Positions 25,150 through 34,348 of a DNA stretch of 64,000 nucleotides are shown in pieces. The notes below the pieces were generated by a model, which was not told the origin of the DNA, made no database searches, and saw only the letters and a program-made list of their open reading frames with translations. A program made the translations under genes and the position numbers. The stretch is from contig NZ_CP010271.1 in NCBI RefSeq assembly GCF_001456355.1, positions 4,092,001-4,156,000 of the forward strand, written 5' to 3'. This DNA comes from Mycobacteroides saopaulense (GTDB lineage Bacteria; Actinomycetota; Actinomycetes; Mycobacteriales; Mycobacteriaceae). Numbering within the stretch: the first letter of the stretch is position 1; each line of letters starts with the position of its first letter.

Positions 25150-27756
25150 TCATTGCATGCCCAGGCCGATTGCCTCGCGACGGTTCGACACCTGCAGCTT
25201 CCGATAAATCGCCCGCTGATGGGTCTTGAGGGTGTTGACGGAGACCGACAGCTTCGCCGCGATCTCGGCCGCGGTCATCGGCGTTCTCATGTACGCCAAC
25301 ACCTCTCGCTCGCGGGCGGTCAGTGCTTCGATGGCCTCCGGCTGCACCGTCTCGCATGCGACGAGGCATTCGGCCAAGAACTCCGGGTAGGCCGTCCTGG
25401 AGCTGTGCGCACCCAGTAGTCCACGGCAGGTCTCGTCGGCGTTGTCCATGAACGGGTACAGCACCGATTCCGGGGCGGCCGCCGCCAACGATTCCTCCAA
25501 CAGCCGATGTGCCTGTGTCTGGTCATCGCCCTCCCATGCCAGCAGCGCACGAGTCAGCGCCGTGTAGGTGCGGGTGTAAGGAGCAGACGACACCTCGTCG
25601 GCGTTGTCGGTCAATGCTCGGGCCATATCCGCATCGCCCAGCCTGCGGCAGATACCCGAGACCATCGCCGAGGCCACGGGCAGCGGTCTCACGTCGACCA
25701 GCGTCCGGGCAAGGGCCAGCGCCGCATCCGATCTGCCGTGCAGTTCGGCGATTCTGGCAAGCGCAGCCACGCGAAAGCTCCCTATCGGAACCGCCCGATT
25801 GTCGTCCTCACCGATTCTCGCGGCGACCGATTCAAGCACCGGCAGAGACAGATTCACTCCCCTGTTCCCCTGTGCTGCCGCGCTGAAGACCAGCATCATG
25901 CGACCGATATCGGGGTAGCCGGATCCCACAGTCGCATCCACCACATTGAAGTCCTCTACCGCCTCCGACAACTCGCCACGCCAGAGATGAACGAATCCCA
26001 TGGTGAAATAAGCGATTCCGCCACCTTCATGAGACAACCATGGCGTGGCTGTCGCCCTGAGTGCCTGCGCGGCCCGGCCGAACTGGCCGGCGTGCGCGTA
26101 GGCGAACGCCAGGCTTTCGGCGGCCCTCTCCCCGACCGCCAAGAGCCCCAGCGCCAGGCATTCCTGCACTGCCGACTCCAACAGCCGCATCGAGCGGTCA
26201 ACGTCGCGGCGCAATCGGGTTTCCGCCCAACCCGACAGGAACAGAGCGCACGCATAGACACGCGCAGGGACCAGAGACTGATCGGCAAGGGTCGCCGACA
26301 CGACGTCAACCGCAGTGGCCATCGTGCCGTGATCATCCGAGATCAAGATGCGGGTCAGGTCGCCGATGAATCGCAGGCGGCGTGACTCCGTGGTGTCATG
26401 CACCAGCGTCTGCGCACGATCGAAATGTAACTGTGCGCCAAGGCGATCTCCCGCGATCTCCCGGCAGCAGGAACGCACCATCGCGATCTCCGCGGTCTCG
26501 CCGAATGTCTCGGCCACGGTGATGCACGCGCTCTCCAGCGCCGCCGATCGGGCATCCAGCAGCAGCTCGAGCCAATGATCGGCAATGGTCGCCACGGCGA
26601 GCTGTGGCTCTGACCCACGGATGGCATGTTCGACGGCGTCCAACGGATAACGGTCACGCAGCTCACGCGCCGCCAACGCATTCAGCGCCTGCCACCGCGA
26701 AAGGTCCGACTGCCTCAGTATCTCGTGGCACCCGCGTACAAACATCGAATGCCATTGATAAACAACAGCTTCACCTGAACCGAAGCGCTCGATGAATAGC
26801 CCGGAAACCGCACATTCGGCAAGTAGGCGTGCCGCATCCGGACGGTCGGAGAGAGCGGCCGCCAGCGCTTCGTCCACCCGGGTACACACCGTCGCGGCGA
26901 GGACGAAATCCGCCAGCTCCGGGCGTAACCTGCCCAGGACTGCGGTGCGTATGTACGACGTCAGGTCGACATCGTCTAGGGCGCTGGGTGTTTCACCGCC
27001 CAACAACATCACCCGCACCGCGGCGGGCCAGCCACCGGTACGCTTCACGATCCGATCGGCGTGCTCGGGCGAAAGATCCTGCCCCGCACGACTTGCGGCC
27101 GCACTCACATCCTCGACAGAGAAGGCCAGTTCACCGGAGGAGAGCACCGCCACGTGGCCATGTACCCGCAGCCGGGTGAGAAGCGATTCCGGAGCCTGCG
27201 TTGTCACCAGGACCAGTCGCAGCCAGCCCGGCCCATGCTCGATGAAATCGACGAACTCCGGGGCCTGCATGACGATGGCGGCCTTCTGGAAATCGTCGAC
27301 GACTACCGCTATTTCCCAAGGTATTTCGATACCGGACAAAGCTGCCAGCACCAGCCCCGTAGTGGGCAGCTCGAGCGCGGTGGTGAGAGCCTGATGAGCT
27401 CGAACGTCGCCGCGATCGGCCACCGCGCGTCGCAGCGCGGTCACGATGCCGCGGACCAACTCCGCGCAATCCGCTGCCTGCTCGGTGACGGTCAGCCAGC
27501 CCGCGGAACCAGGCGCCAGCCGTCTGCGCGCGGCCGCCCACTGGCCAACGGCCACCGTCTTGCCGAAACCCGACGGTGCCACCACCACAACGGCGCGTGA
27601 GCGTTGCACCTGCTCGTCGAGAATGCGGTGAACGCCCACCCGCTCGACCATCTCGGGGTTGGCGGTCGGCGGCGTAGCCAGAAACCACGGCGCGGGGCTC
27701 CAGGACGTCGACCCCGTGGGCTTGGCGCCCGTGGGTAGATCGTCGTGGTGGGACAT
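25150..27756 (-). CDS. MalT-type (LAL) LuxR family regulator
   Basis: 868 residues. Walker A is VVVAPSGFGKTVAVGQW and Walker B lies near EIAVVVDDFQKA, followed by a winged region, a long TPR-like middle and a C-terminal HTH (LTAREREVLAYMRTPMTAAE, then KLSVSVNTLKTHQRAIYRKL). These large ATP-dependent activators bind an inducer with the middle domain. The neighbours suggest a role for the sulfatase promoter or for pepD, neither shown. The ATG at 27756 is the first start ahead of the conserved part. Confidence 0.85.
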   Translation of the reverse strand: MSHHDDLPTGAKPTGSTSWSPAPWFLATPPTANPEMVERVGVHRILDEQVQRSRAVVVVAPSGFGKTVAVGQWAAARRRLAPGSAGWLTVTEQAADCAELVRGIVTALRRAVADRGDVRAHQALTTALELPTTGLVLAALSGIEIPWEIAVVVDDFQKAAIVMQAPEFVDFIEHGPGWLRLVLVTTQAPESLLTRLRVHGHVAVLSSGELAFSVEDVSAAASRAGQDLSPEHADRIVKRTGGWPAAVRVMLLGGETPSALDDVDLTSYIRTAVLGRLRPELADFVLAATVCTRVDEALAAALSDRPDAARLLAECAVSGLFIERFGSGEAVVYQWHSMFVRGCHEILRQSDLSRWQALNALAARELRDRYPLDAVEHAIRGSEPQLAVATIADHWLELLLDARSAALESACITVAETFGETAEIAMVRSCCREIAGDRLGAQLHFDRAQTLVHDTTESRRLRFIGDLTRILISDDHGTMATAVDVVSATLADQSLVPARVYACALFLSGWAETRLRRDVDRSMRLLESAVQECLALGLLAVGERAAESLAFAYAHAGQFGRAAQALRATATPWLSHEGGGIAYFTMGFVHLWRGELSEAVEDFNVVDATVGSGYPDIGRMMLVFSAAAQGNRGVNLSLPVLESVAARIGEDDNRAVPIGSFRVAALARIAELHGRSDAALALARTLVDVRPLPVASAMVSGICRRLGDADMARALTDNADEVSSAPYTRTYTALTRALLAWEGDDQTQAHRLLEESLAAAAPESVLYPFMDNADETCRGLLGAHSSRTAYPEFLAECLVACETVQPEAIEALTAREREVLAYMRTPMTAAEIAAKLSVSVNTLKTHQRAIYRKLQVSNRREAIGLGMQ

Positions 27757-27799
27757 CCATTCATTGTCCCCGGAGCCACCGCCGCCGAGTTAGCCGGTC

Positions 27800-29263
27800 T
27801 TAGGTTTCCAACTGATCCAGGGTGACCTGGACCGTGCGCGACGCTCCTGACGGGTCGTTGTAGGTGAGCGTCACGTTGTCGCCGGGAGCCTTGGAGCGAA
27901 CCGCGGCCACCAGCGCCTCAGGGCCGTCGATGACCTGGTTGTCGACCTTGGTGATCACCGCGCCCTTGGGCAGGCCGGCCGTGGCCGCCGCGCTGCCGCG
28001 CACAACTCCTGCGACCACCGCGCCCTGGGTGTCCTCACCGGATCCCAGTTGTACGCCCAACGAGGCATGCCGCACCGTGCCGGTCGACACCAACTCATCG
28101 GCGATGCGCTTGGCCTGATCCACCGGGATGGCGAAGCCCAGTCCAATCGATCCGGCCTGCCCGCCCCCTTGCGAATCCTGACCGCTGGACAGCGAGGCTA
28201 TGGCCGAGTTCACACCGATGAGGGCGCCGTTCATGTCGACGAGCGCACCGCCGGAGTTGCCGGGGTTGATGGCCGCGTCCGTTTGGATGGCACTCATCAC
28301 CGAATGCTGGCCGCTCTGCTCATCGCCGGTACTGACTGGGCGACCGAGTGCGCTGATGATGCCCGTTGTCACCGTGCCCTGCAGGCCCAGGGGCGACCCG
28401 ATGGCGACGACGTTCTGTCCTACCTTCAGGTCTTTCGACGAACCGATGGTGATGGGCGTGAGGTCGGAGACGCCCTGGGCTCGGACCACTGCGATGTCGT
28501 CATCGGGGTCGGTACCGACAATGGTGAAGGGCACCGAGCGGCCGTCCGCCAGTGTCACCGTCGCCTTGACTCCGTCACCGCCCCGGGCGGACGGCCGGGT
28601 GGTGCGCCCGTCGGAGCCATCCAGTTCCTGGCCGTCGCGGCCGTCGCGGTAGCCGCCGGGCAGCTGCTCCCCGGGCAGGATGCCCGGCGGAAGATTGGTG
28701 AGCGGACCGCGGGGTGCGGTGTTGCCGCGCAAGGGGCTCGAGTCACCCGCGCTACTCATCCCCGCCACGACGTGATTGTTGGTCAGAATCAATCCGTCGG
28801 CGCTCAGCACGACGCCCGAGCCCTCTTCCTGCTGCTGTCCGCTTCGAATTTGCAGTTGCACCACGCTGGGCAGCACCTTGGCCGACACCTGTTCGACCGA
28901 GCCCGCCGGGGCCGCGCTGCCGGGCTTACCGAGAATGGAACCTGCTGGCAATGAAGGCTTTTCGCTAGCACCCGGGCCGGATACCTGGGCGGCCGGGGCC
29001 GCGTGTGTGGAATGGTTCACCACGACGGCCGCCGTGGCGGTGCTGGCCACTACCGCCACCGCGACCGCACCGCAGGCCATCCCCAGAACGCGAAGGCGCT
29101 TCTTGCCCGCCGGGTTCGGAGCCAATGCGGCTCGGTTCGGGAAGGTCTCTCCGTACGCGTAGCGTGTCCGGGTATCGGGGGACAAACCGTGCACTTGCCG
29201 ATAGCCGTGCTGTCCCAACGGGAAATCATCTCCGTACGGCGGATGCCCGGGCAGATGGTTCAT
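27800..29263 (-). CDS. pepD: HtrA-like serine protease PepD
   Basis: 487 residues from ATG at 29263 (AAGGA upstream). A cytoplasmic N-terminal tail is followed by a TM segment (VLGMACGAVAVAVVASTATA, about 58-80), a trypsin-like domain with His in LILTNNHVVAG (near 166), Asp in DPDDDIAVVRA (near 253) and Ser in INPGNSGGALV (near 337), and a C-terminal PDZ domain. A Gly/Arg/Asp-rich insert lies between the His and Asp regions. It matches mycobacterial PepD (HtrA2), a periplasmic quality-control protease of the SigE stress response. Here it is not beside mprAB. Confidence 0.85.
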   Translation of the reverse strand: MNHLPGHPPYGDDFPLGQHGYRQVHGLSPDTRTRYAYGETFPNRAALAPNPAGKKRLRVLGMACGAVAVAVVASTATAAVVVNHSTHAAPAAQVSGPGASEKPSLPAGSILGKPGSAAPAGSVEQVSAKVLPSVVQLQIRSGQQQEEGSGVVLSADGLILTNNHVVAGMSSAGDSSPLRGNTAPRGPLTNLPPGILPGEQLPGGYRDGRDGQELDGSDGRTTRPSARGGDGVKATVTLADGRSVPFTIVGTDPDDDIAVVRAQGVSDLTPITIGSSKDLKVGQNVVAIGSPLGLQGTVTTGIISALGRPVSTGDEQSGQHSVMSAIQTDAAINPGNSGGALVDMNGALIGVNSAIASLSSGQDSQGGGQAGSIGLGFAIPVDQAKRIADELVSTGTVRHASLGVQLGSGEDTQGAVVAGVVRGSAAATAGLPKGAVITKVDNQVIDGPEALVAAVRSKAPGDNVTLTYNDPSGASRTVQVTLDQLET

Positions 29264-29381
29264 GTGTGTTCCTTCTTTCTCACCATGCATCAGGGCACAC
29301 GCCGCAGTTGATGCGCACTGTCACAGTGCCCGCCTCCACTGAGGCCATGCTGAGAATTTCCTCGCTGCTAGCCAAGACTTT

Positions 29382-32285
29382 TCAGGAGGTGGAGGGCGCA
29401 GCTGGCGGTTGCGGTCCGGCATCCATCACCGGAAGCGGTGCCGTGACCGGTTCCGGTGCCCGTGTCTCGCGGCCACGTCGGACGATCTCGAAGACGTTGA
29501 TCGGCCACCAGAACCAGCGGCCCAGGGCCGCGGCGATCGCCGGTGTCATGAAGGCACGAACGATCAGTGTGTCGACGATGAGGCCGATACCGATGGTCAT
29601 GCCCAGCTGACCCACCACGCGCAGATCACTGACGATCATCGACATCATGGTGAACGCGAACACCAGGCCGGCGGCGGTGACCACCCGGCCAGTGGCTCCC
29701 ATGCCGCGAATCATGCCGGTATTGAGCCCGGCGTGGATCTCCTCCTTGAGCCGCGAGACCACCAGCAGGTTGTAGTCCGAACCCACCGCCAGCAGGATCA
29801 CCATCGACAACGGGATCACGATCCATTGCACACCGAGTCCAAGGATGTCCTGCCACAACAACACTGACAGGCCACACGCGGTGCCCAGGGACGCCGCCAC
29901 CGTGCCGACGATGACCAGGGCCGCCACCACGGAGCGGGTGATCAGCACCATGATCGCAAAGATCAGGATCATCGACGCGATGACCGCGATCATCAAATCA
30001 ATGGAAACACCGTCCTGCATATCGGCATACATCGAAGCGGTACCCGCGATCGAGACCTTGGCGTTGGACAGCGGAGTGCCTTTAACCGCGTCGGCAACAA
30101 CACCTTTGAGGTCGCGGACGTGTTCGATGCCCTCGACCGAGGCCGGGTCGCCCTGGTGGGTGATGATGAATCGCACCGCCTTGCCGTCGGGTGAGACGAA
30201 CATCTTGAGCCCGCGCTTGAAGTCGGGGTTGGTGAATACATCGGGTGGTAGATAGAAGAAGTCGTCGTTCTTGGCTTGATCGAAGTACAAGCCAATCTCC
30301 GTGGCGCCCTTCGCCAATTCTTGCTGTTGGGCCTGGGTCCCGGCCATTGTACTGTGGGTGGCGATCATGAAGTCGCGCATCCGGCCCATCGAATCAATGG
30401 TCGTTCTCAGCACCGGCAGCATCTGCGGCATCAGCTGGTCCATGTGATCCATATCCGCGATGAGGCCGTGCATTTGATCGGCGAGCACGTCAACGCTGTC
30501 CAAAACATCGAAAATCGATCTCAGCGACTGGCAGATCGGGATGTCAAAGCAATGCTTTTCCCAGTAGAAGTAGTTACGCAGCGGCCGGAAGAAATCGTCA
30601 AAATTGGCCAAGTTGTCACGCATCTCCTGGATGGTCGCCTCCATCTCATGAGTCCGGCCCACCATGCTGTGCATGGTCCCCGTAAGTTCCTGCATGAGGC
30701 TGTACATCCGCTCCATGCTGGCCACGGTCCTGCTCAGTTCGTCGGCCTGCTCAAGCATCTGCGCCGAGTTCTCGTTGTTGAACTTCGCGGTCTGCAGGGT
30801 GCCGGCGTTCTGCGCGCCCATCAAGAACGGGATCGAGCTGTGCTCGATCGGCGCGCCCAGGGGACGGGTGATCGTCTGTACCCGCTCGATACCGCGCATG
30901 TGCACAATGCCTTTGGCCACCCTGTCAATGACCAGCATGTCGGCCGGTGTACGCAGGTCGTGGTCGGCCTCCAGCATCAGCAGCTCGGGGTTCATACGGG
31001 CCTGGGAGAAGTGCCTGTCGGCGACCTCCATGGCAAGGTTGGCCGGCATATCGGCCGGTGTGAACTTCTGGTCGTTGTACTGCGGCACGTACGTCATCAG
31101 ACTGACGAAACCGATGATCGCGATCAAGCTGGTCAACACGATGATCGGAATGGGCCAGCGCACCACCGACGTACCGACCTTGCGCCAGCCAGTGGTGGAT
31201 AGCTTGCCCCTGGGCTCCAGGAGCCCGAACTTGGAGGCCACCGTCAACACCGCGGGCGCCAACGTCAGCGCGGCGGCCACGATCACCAGCACCGAGATCG
31301 CACACGGCAGCGCCATGCTCTGGAAGTACGGCAGCGTGGTCATGGTCAGGCACAGGCACGCACCGACGATGGTCAGGCCTGAGCCCAGAATGACGTGCGA
31401 GACACCGTGATATGCCACGTAATACGCGTCTTCCCGGCTCAGTCCCTTCGACCTCTCCTCGTGATAACGACCGAAGAGGAAGATCACATAGTCCGTGCCG
31501 GCCGCCAGCGCCAGCATCGTCACCATGCTCACCGCGTAGGGAGTCAATCCGATGACGTTCAGATAGCCCGCTGTCGCCGTAACACCTTGGGCGGCAAATA
31601 GTTCCAGGCCAATAATGACCATGGAGATGAGCATGGTGACGATGGAGCGATAGATGAACAGGATCATCACGATGATCACGCCCACCGACACCAGTTCCAT
31701 GGTCGCCATGCTCTGGTGACCGGCCACCTGGGTGTCAGCGTTGAGCACGGTCGTGCCGGCGACATGGGCCTTGATACCCGTTGGGGCGGGAACGGAGTCG
31801 ACAATGTGACGCACCGCGGCCACCGATTCATGGCTGGCGCTGGTGCCCTGCGAACCATTGAGGAAGATCTGTACATAGGCGGCCTTGCCGTCCACACTTT
31901 GTGAGCCCGCCGCGGTCAGCGGATCGCTCCAGAAGTCCTGGACGTTCTGCACGTGCTCGTGATCGTCCTTGAGCTTGGCGACGATGTCGTCGTAGTACTT
32001 GTGCGCGCTGTCGCCCAGTTTGTCGTCGCCTTCCAAAACGACCATCGCCGAGGAGTCCGAGTCGTACTGCTGAAACACCTTGCCGATGTTCAACATCCCT
32101 TGATAAGACTCGGAATTCTGCGGGCTCAGAGGCACCGACCGGCTCGCCGCCACGTCAGTCAGAGATGGGGTCACCGTGCCCAAGATGACCGCGAGCGCCA
32201 CCCAGAACAGAATGATCGGCAGCGAGAGAACCCGGACCAGGTGGCCGAGGAACGGGCGGTGCGGCTTTGCGTGCAGATTGCTCAT
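29382..32285 (-). CDS. MmpL family RND transporter
   Basis: 967 residues from ATG at 32285, which overlaps the mmpS stop as ATGA. It has RND topology: a first TM (LPIILFWVALAVILGTVTPS), a first large external loop, five TM segments with the conserved ALAAGTDYVIFLFGRYHEE, a second loop with coiled-coil helices (about 480-700), and a second TM bundle with AVGSDYNLLVVSRLKEE. The two Asp-Tyr pairs are the proton-relay residues of MmpL proteins. It exports lipids or drugs using proton motive force. The tetR across the promoter suggests inducible efflux like MmpS5/L5. Confidence 0.92.
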   Translation of the reverse strand: MSNLHAKPHRPFLGHLVRVLSLPIILFWVALAVILGTVTPSLTDVAASRSVPLSPQNSESYQGMLNIGKVFQQYDSDSSAMVVLEGDDKLGDSAHKYYDDIVAKLKDDHEHVQNVQDFWSDPLTAAGSQSVDGKAAYVQIFLNGSQGTSASHESVAAVRHIVDSVPAPTGIKAHVAGTTVLNADTQVAGHQSMATMELVSVGVIIVMILFIYRSIVTMLISMVIIGLELFAAQGVTATAGYLNVIGLTPYAVSMVTMLALAAGTDYVIFLFGRYHEERSKGLSREDAYYVAYHGVSHVILGSGLTIVGACLCLTMTTLPYFQSMALPCAISVLVIVAAALTLAPAVLTVASKFGLLEPRGKLSTTGWRKVGTSVVRWPIPIIVLTSLIAIIGFVSLMTYVPQYNDQKFTPADMPANLAMEVADRHFSQARMNPELLMLEADHDLRTPADMLVIDRVAKGIVHMRGIERVQTITRPLGAPIEHSSIPFLMGAQNAGTLQTAKFNNENSAQMLEQADELSRTVASMERMYSLMQELTGTMHSMVGRTHEMEATIQEMRDNLANFDDFFRPLRNYFYWEKHCFDIPICQSLRSIFDVLDSVDVLADQMHGLIADMDHMDQLMPQMLPVLRTTIDSMGRMRDFMIATHSTMAGTQAQQQELAKGATEIGLYFDQAKNDDFFYLPPDVFTNPDFKRGLKMFVSPDGKAVRFIITHQGDPASVEGIEHVRDLKGVVADAVKGTPLSNAKVSIAGTASMYADMQDGVSIDLMIAVIASMILIFAIMVLITRSVVAALVIVGTVAASLGTACGLSVLLWQDILGLGVQWIVIPLSMVILLAVGSDYNLLVVSRLKEEIHAGLNTGMIRGMGATGRVVTAAGLVFAFTMMSMIVSDLRVVGQLGMTIGIGLIVDTLIVRAFMTPAIAAALGRWFWWPINVFEIVRRGRETRAPEPVTAPLPVMDAGPQPPAAPSTS

Positions 32286-32713
32286 ACGGATTTCACCAAG
32301 CAGTAGATGAACGGTTTGACTTTGTCTGCGCTGGAACGGTTGTCGCGCACCTGCCCGTCGACGGTCACGCGGCAGCCCAGGTCGCTGACATCGCGATCCC
32401 CCTGGGCGACGATATTGGCCGACATCGACGGCAGCGTCGTCACGATCGTGAATGACCAAGGGAGCGAGGCATTCTCGATCAGATGGGGTTGGCCGTTCTC
32501 ATCGAGGTAATTGAGGTTCGCGGTGCCGCCGGAGCCGACGACCTCGTACGTGATGCGCTTCGGGTTGAAGTTGGCAGTGATGCCCGATCCCTCGCCGAGT
32601 TTCGCTGGACGAGGCGCAGCGGAGCCGCGGATCTGCGCAATCGCATATCCACCGATCCCGACGACGACCACCAGCAGCAGCGGTATCCAGAATTGCTTAA
32701 ACAGTCGGTACAC
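32282..32713 (-). CDS. MmpS family accessory protein
   Basis: 143 residues from GTG. One TM segment (FWIPLLLVVVVGIGGYAIAQ) is followed by the MmpS soluble domain with ITYEVVGSGGTANLNYLDEN, ASLPWSFTI, and the conserved Cys pair (DLGCRVTVDG and PFIYCLVKS). MmpS proteins assist the partner MmpL, here translated by ATGA coupling. A shorter secreted relative occurs at 16.6 kb. Confidence 0.9.
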   Translation of the reverse strand: MYRLFKQFWIPLLLVVVVGIGGYAIAQIRGSAAPRPAKLGEGSGITANFNPKRITYEVVGSGGTANLNYLDENGQPHLIENASLPWSFTIVTTLPSMSANIVAQGDRDVSDLGCRVTVDGQVRDNRSSADKVKPFIYCLVKSV

Positions 32714-32804
32714 CCGTGCATCCCCTTCTGCTTGTGCGCTGTTCAGGACCGCAGGTTCCTGCCGGTGAGGCGACTACCAGACGAGCGGCATCACCACTTT
32801 GTGT

Positions 32805-32854
32805 ACCGCCGGTCTATTGCGTCAGAGACCGTACCACGGTAATGGACCGGCGGT
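32805..32854. promoter_or_regulatory. Three-part ACCG-n-CGGT operator between tetR and mmpSL
   Basis: The divergent promoter contains ACCG-C-CGGT (32805-32813), ACCG-TACCA-CGGT (32828-32840) and ACCG-G-CGGT (32846-32854). The outer two extend to a 14-bp inverted repeat (32805-32818 with 32841-32854, 13 of 14 matches). It is a strong candidate for binding by the TetR protein encoded at 32893. Confidence 0.65.
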
Positions 32855-32892
32855 TCACTATCGAGCGATCGGCGGCGGATTAACATCGGGCC

Positions 32893-33561
32893 ATGAACTT
32901 CCGGCGGGCTCGCAGCGAGGAGCAGCGCGAGATCCGTCGGCAAGCCATCCTGGAAACCGCCTCGTCGATGCTCAGCGACATGCCAGTGAGCCAGATCAGC
33001 CTTAATGAGCTGAGCCGTCGCACCGGGCTAGCAAAATCGGCGATGATCCGCTATTTCGAGTCGCGCGAGGCTGTGCTGCTGGAGTTGCTCGACGGCGCCC
33101 TGCGGGATTGGGTGACCGAAATTGTGACGGAGCTCTCTGCCGACACGTACGACGGTTCGGCGCAGCAGCGAGCCGACCACCTGGCGGCCCTGCTCAGCCG
33201 GTCGCTGCGAGAACACGCTGTGCTGTGCGATCTGATGACCGCACAGCCGGGCGTCCTGGAATACAACGTCTCACCCGAGACGCTGCTATGTTTCCGGCGA
33301 TCCGCCCACACCACCATCGCCAGGTACACCGACGCCATTCGCAGCTTCATCCCTGAGCTCGGCGACGATTCCCAGAGTGTGTCGCTTTCCACCGTGGTGA
33401 CCAGCGCGGCGCTGTGGATGTACGCCCAACCGTCGGCCAGCGCCATCGCCGCCGCCAAGGCCGAACCCGCGCTGGCAGACATCTCATTGAACTTCGACAC
33501 CGACCTGGAAACCATGCTGTCCCGGCTGATCATCGGTGCCCTGGTCAAGCGCTCGTCCTGA
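32893..33561 (+). CDS. TetR family regulator of the mmpS-mmpL operon
   Basis: 222 residues. N-terminal HTH: RRQAILETASSMLSDMPVSQ, then ISLNELSRRTGLAKSAMIRYF, standard for TetR. The ligand domain is all-helical. It is divergent from mmpS with the three-part dyad between them, the layout of known drug-efflux control systems in this genus, where loss of TetR raises MmpL expression. The ligand is unknown. Confidence 0.88.
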   Translation: MNFRRARSEEQREIRRQAILETASSMLSDMPVSQISLNELSRRTGLAKSAMIRYFESREAVLLELLDGALRDWVTEIVTELSADTYDGSAQQRADHLAALLSRSLREHAVLCDLMTAQPGVLEYNVSPETLLCFRRSAHTTIARYTDAIRSFIPELGDDSQSVSLSTVVTSAALWMYAQPSASAIAAAKAEPALADISLNFDTDLETMLSRLIIGALVKRSS

Positions 33562-33676
33562 TCGACTGCCCTTTCGCGAGTACCAAATCCGTGAGGGCAC
33601 GGACTGCGGCGCGCTCCCACATGTAAGCTCACACGCCGAGAGGTCCTACTAGCTCTACTGGACGGGGCCGGCCTCC

Positions 33677-33747
33677 GCCGATGTAGTTCAATGGCAGAAC
33701 ATCAGCTTCCCAAGCTGAATACGCGGGTTCGATTCCCGTCATCGGCT
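33677..33747 (+). tRNA. tRNA-Gly (CCC)
   Basis: The acceptor stem GCCGATG (33677-33683) pairs with CATCGGC (33740-33746), with T as discriminator and CCA encoded at 33748-33750. Anticodon arm TCAGC-TTCCCAA-GCTGA gives anticodon CCC. The T-arm is GCGGGTTCGATTCCCGT. All arms fold. No integrase or att-like repeat is seen beside it. Confidence 0.95.
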
Positions 33748-33909
33748 CCACACCCGCCCACGAGGCGACCTCCTACCGCTACCCATGCGGCATTTCCCAA
33801 GGCCCTTGCCGCGACATACTTTTCGTCCATTCCGTTAATTCTGCGAAGATAGCTGTACAACCCGAAACCCAGATGCGAAGATGTCTCAGTGGGTGGAGAG
33901 GATCCTTCC

Positions 33910-34152
33910 GTGGCGCAGGCCCGGACACTGTTGGCGTCGCTCTACGAGCATGTCTACGAGACGTCGCAAAACATGGCCAAGACCGAGCATCTCATCCGAC
34001 ATACGCCAGCGGGCAGTTCCCCGCATCGACATCACCGCCAGCGCGCAGCCGCCATGCGCAAGGACATATTCGAGGCAAAACGCCTGATCGATGACCTACA
34101 CAGTCGCTATCCGGCTACACGCCGTCCCGCAACAACAACCTCAGGTCCATAG
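33910..34152 (+). CDS. Small helical protein of unknown function
   Basis: 80 residues from GTG at 33910 with GGAGAGGA eight bases upstream; an in-frame GTG at 33889 lacks this. The sequence VAQARTLLASLYEHVYETSQ and MRKDIFEAKRLIDDLHSRYP is predicted helical with a His/Arg-rich link (HRHHRQR). Not recognised. Its end overlaps the end of the opposite-strand three-helix gene by 38 bp, which makes it less certain. Confidence 0.4.
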   Translation: MAQARTLLASLYEHVYETSQNMAKTEHLIRHTPAGSSPHRHHRQRAAAMRKDIFEAKRLIDDLHSRYPATRRPATTTSGP

Positions 34153-34348
34153 CGTCGGCCCCGCGCACTCCGTCCAGCTCGGCGCGGGCCCGTCGCTCCA
34201 CCAACAGAGGCACGAACTCACGCACCCTGCATTCGGCGAACCGTTCATACGCGGCCTGGACGGCACCGGAAACCCGCTCGGGAGTCAACCACGAGTAGTT
34301 AGCTGTCAACTGCCGCTGCACCGCGGCCACCAATGCCCGCTCATCCAT
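34115..34348 (-). CDS. Three-helix bundle dimerization-domain-like protein
   Basis: 77 residues: MDERALVAAVQRQLTANYSW, PERVSGAVQAAYERFAECRV, REFVPLLVERRARAELD. This is the pattern of a small mycobacterial family described as a three-helix dimerization domain. Its ATG overlaps the stop of the methyltransferase gene by one base (TAATG), so translation is coupled. The role is unknown, possibly a partner of the methyltransferase. Confidence 0.6.
   Translation of the reverse strand: MDERALVAAVQRQLTANYSWLTPERVSGAVQAAYERFAECRVREFVPLLVERRARAELDGVRGADAMDLRLLLRDGV

Noticed and set aside
33677..33909. tRNA-Gly as a prophage or island attachment site
   Set aside because: No integrase, no repeat of the tRNA 3' end and no change in gene character downstream.
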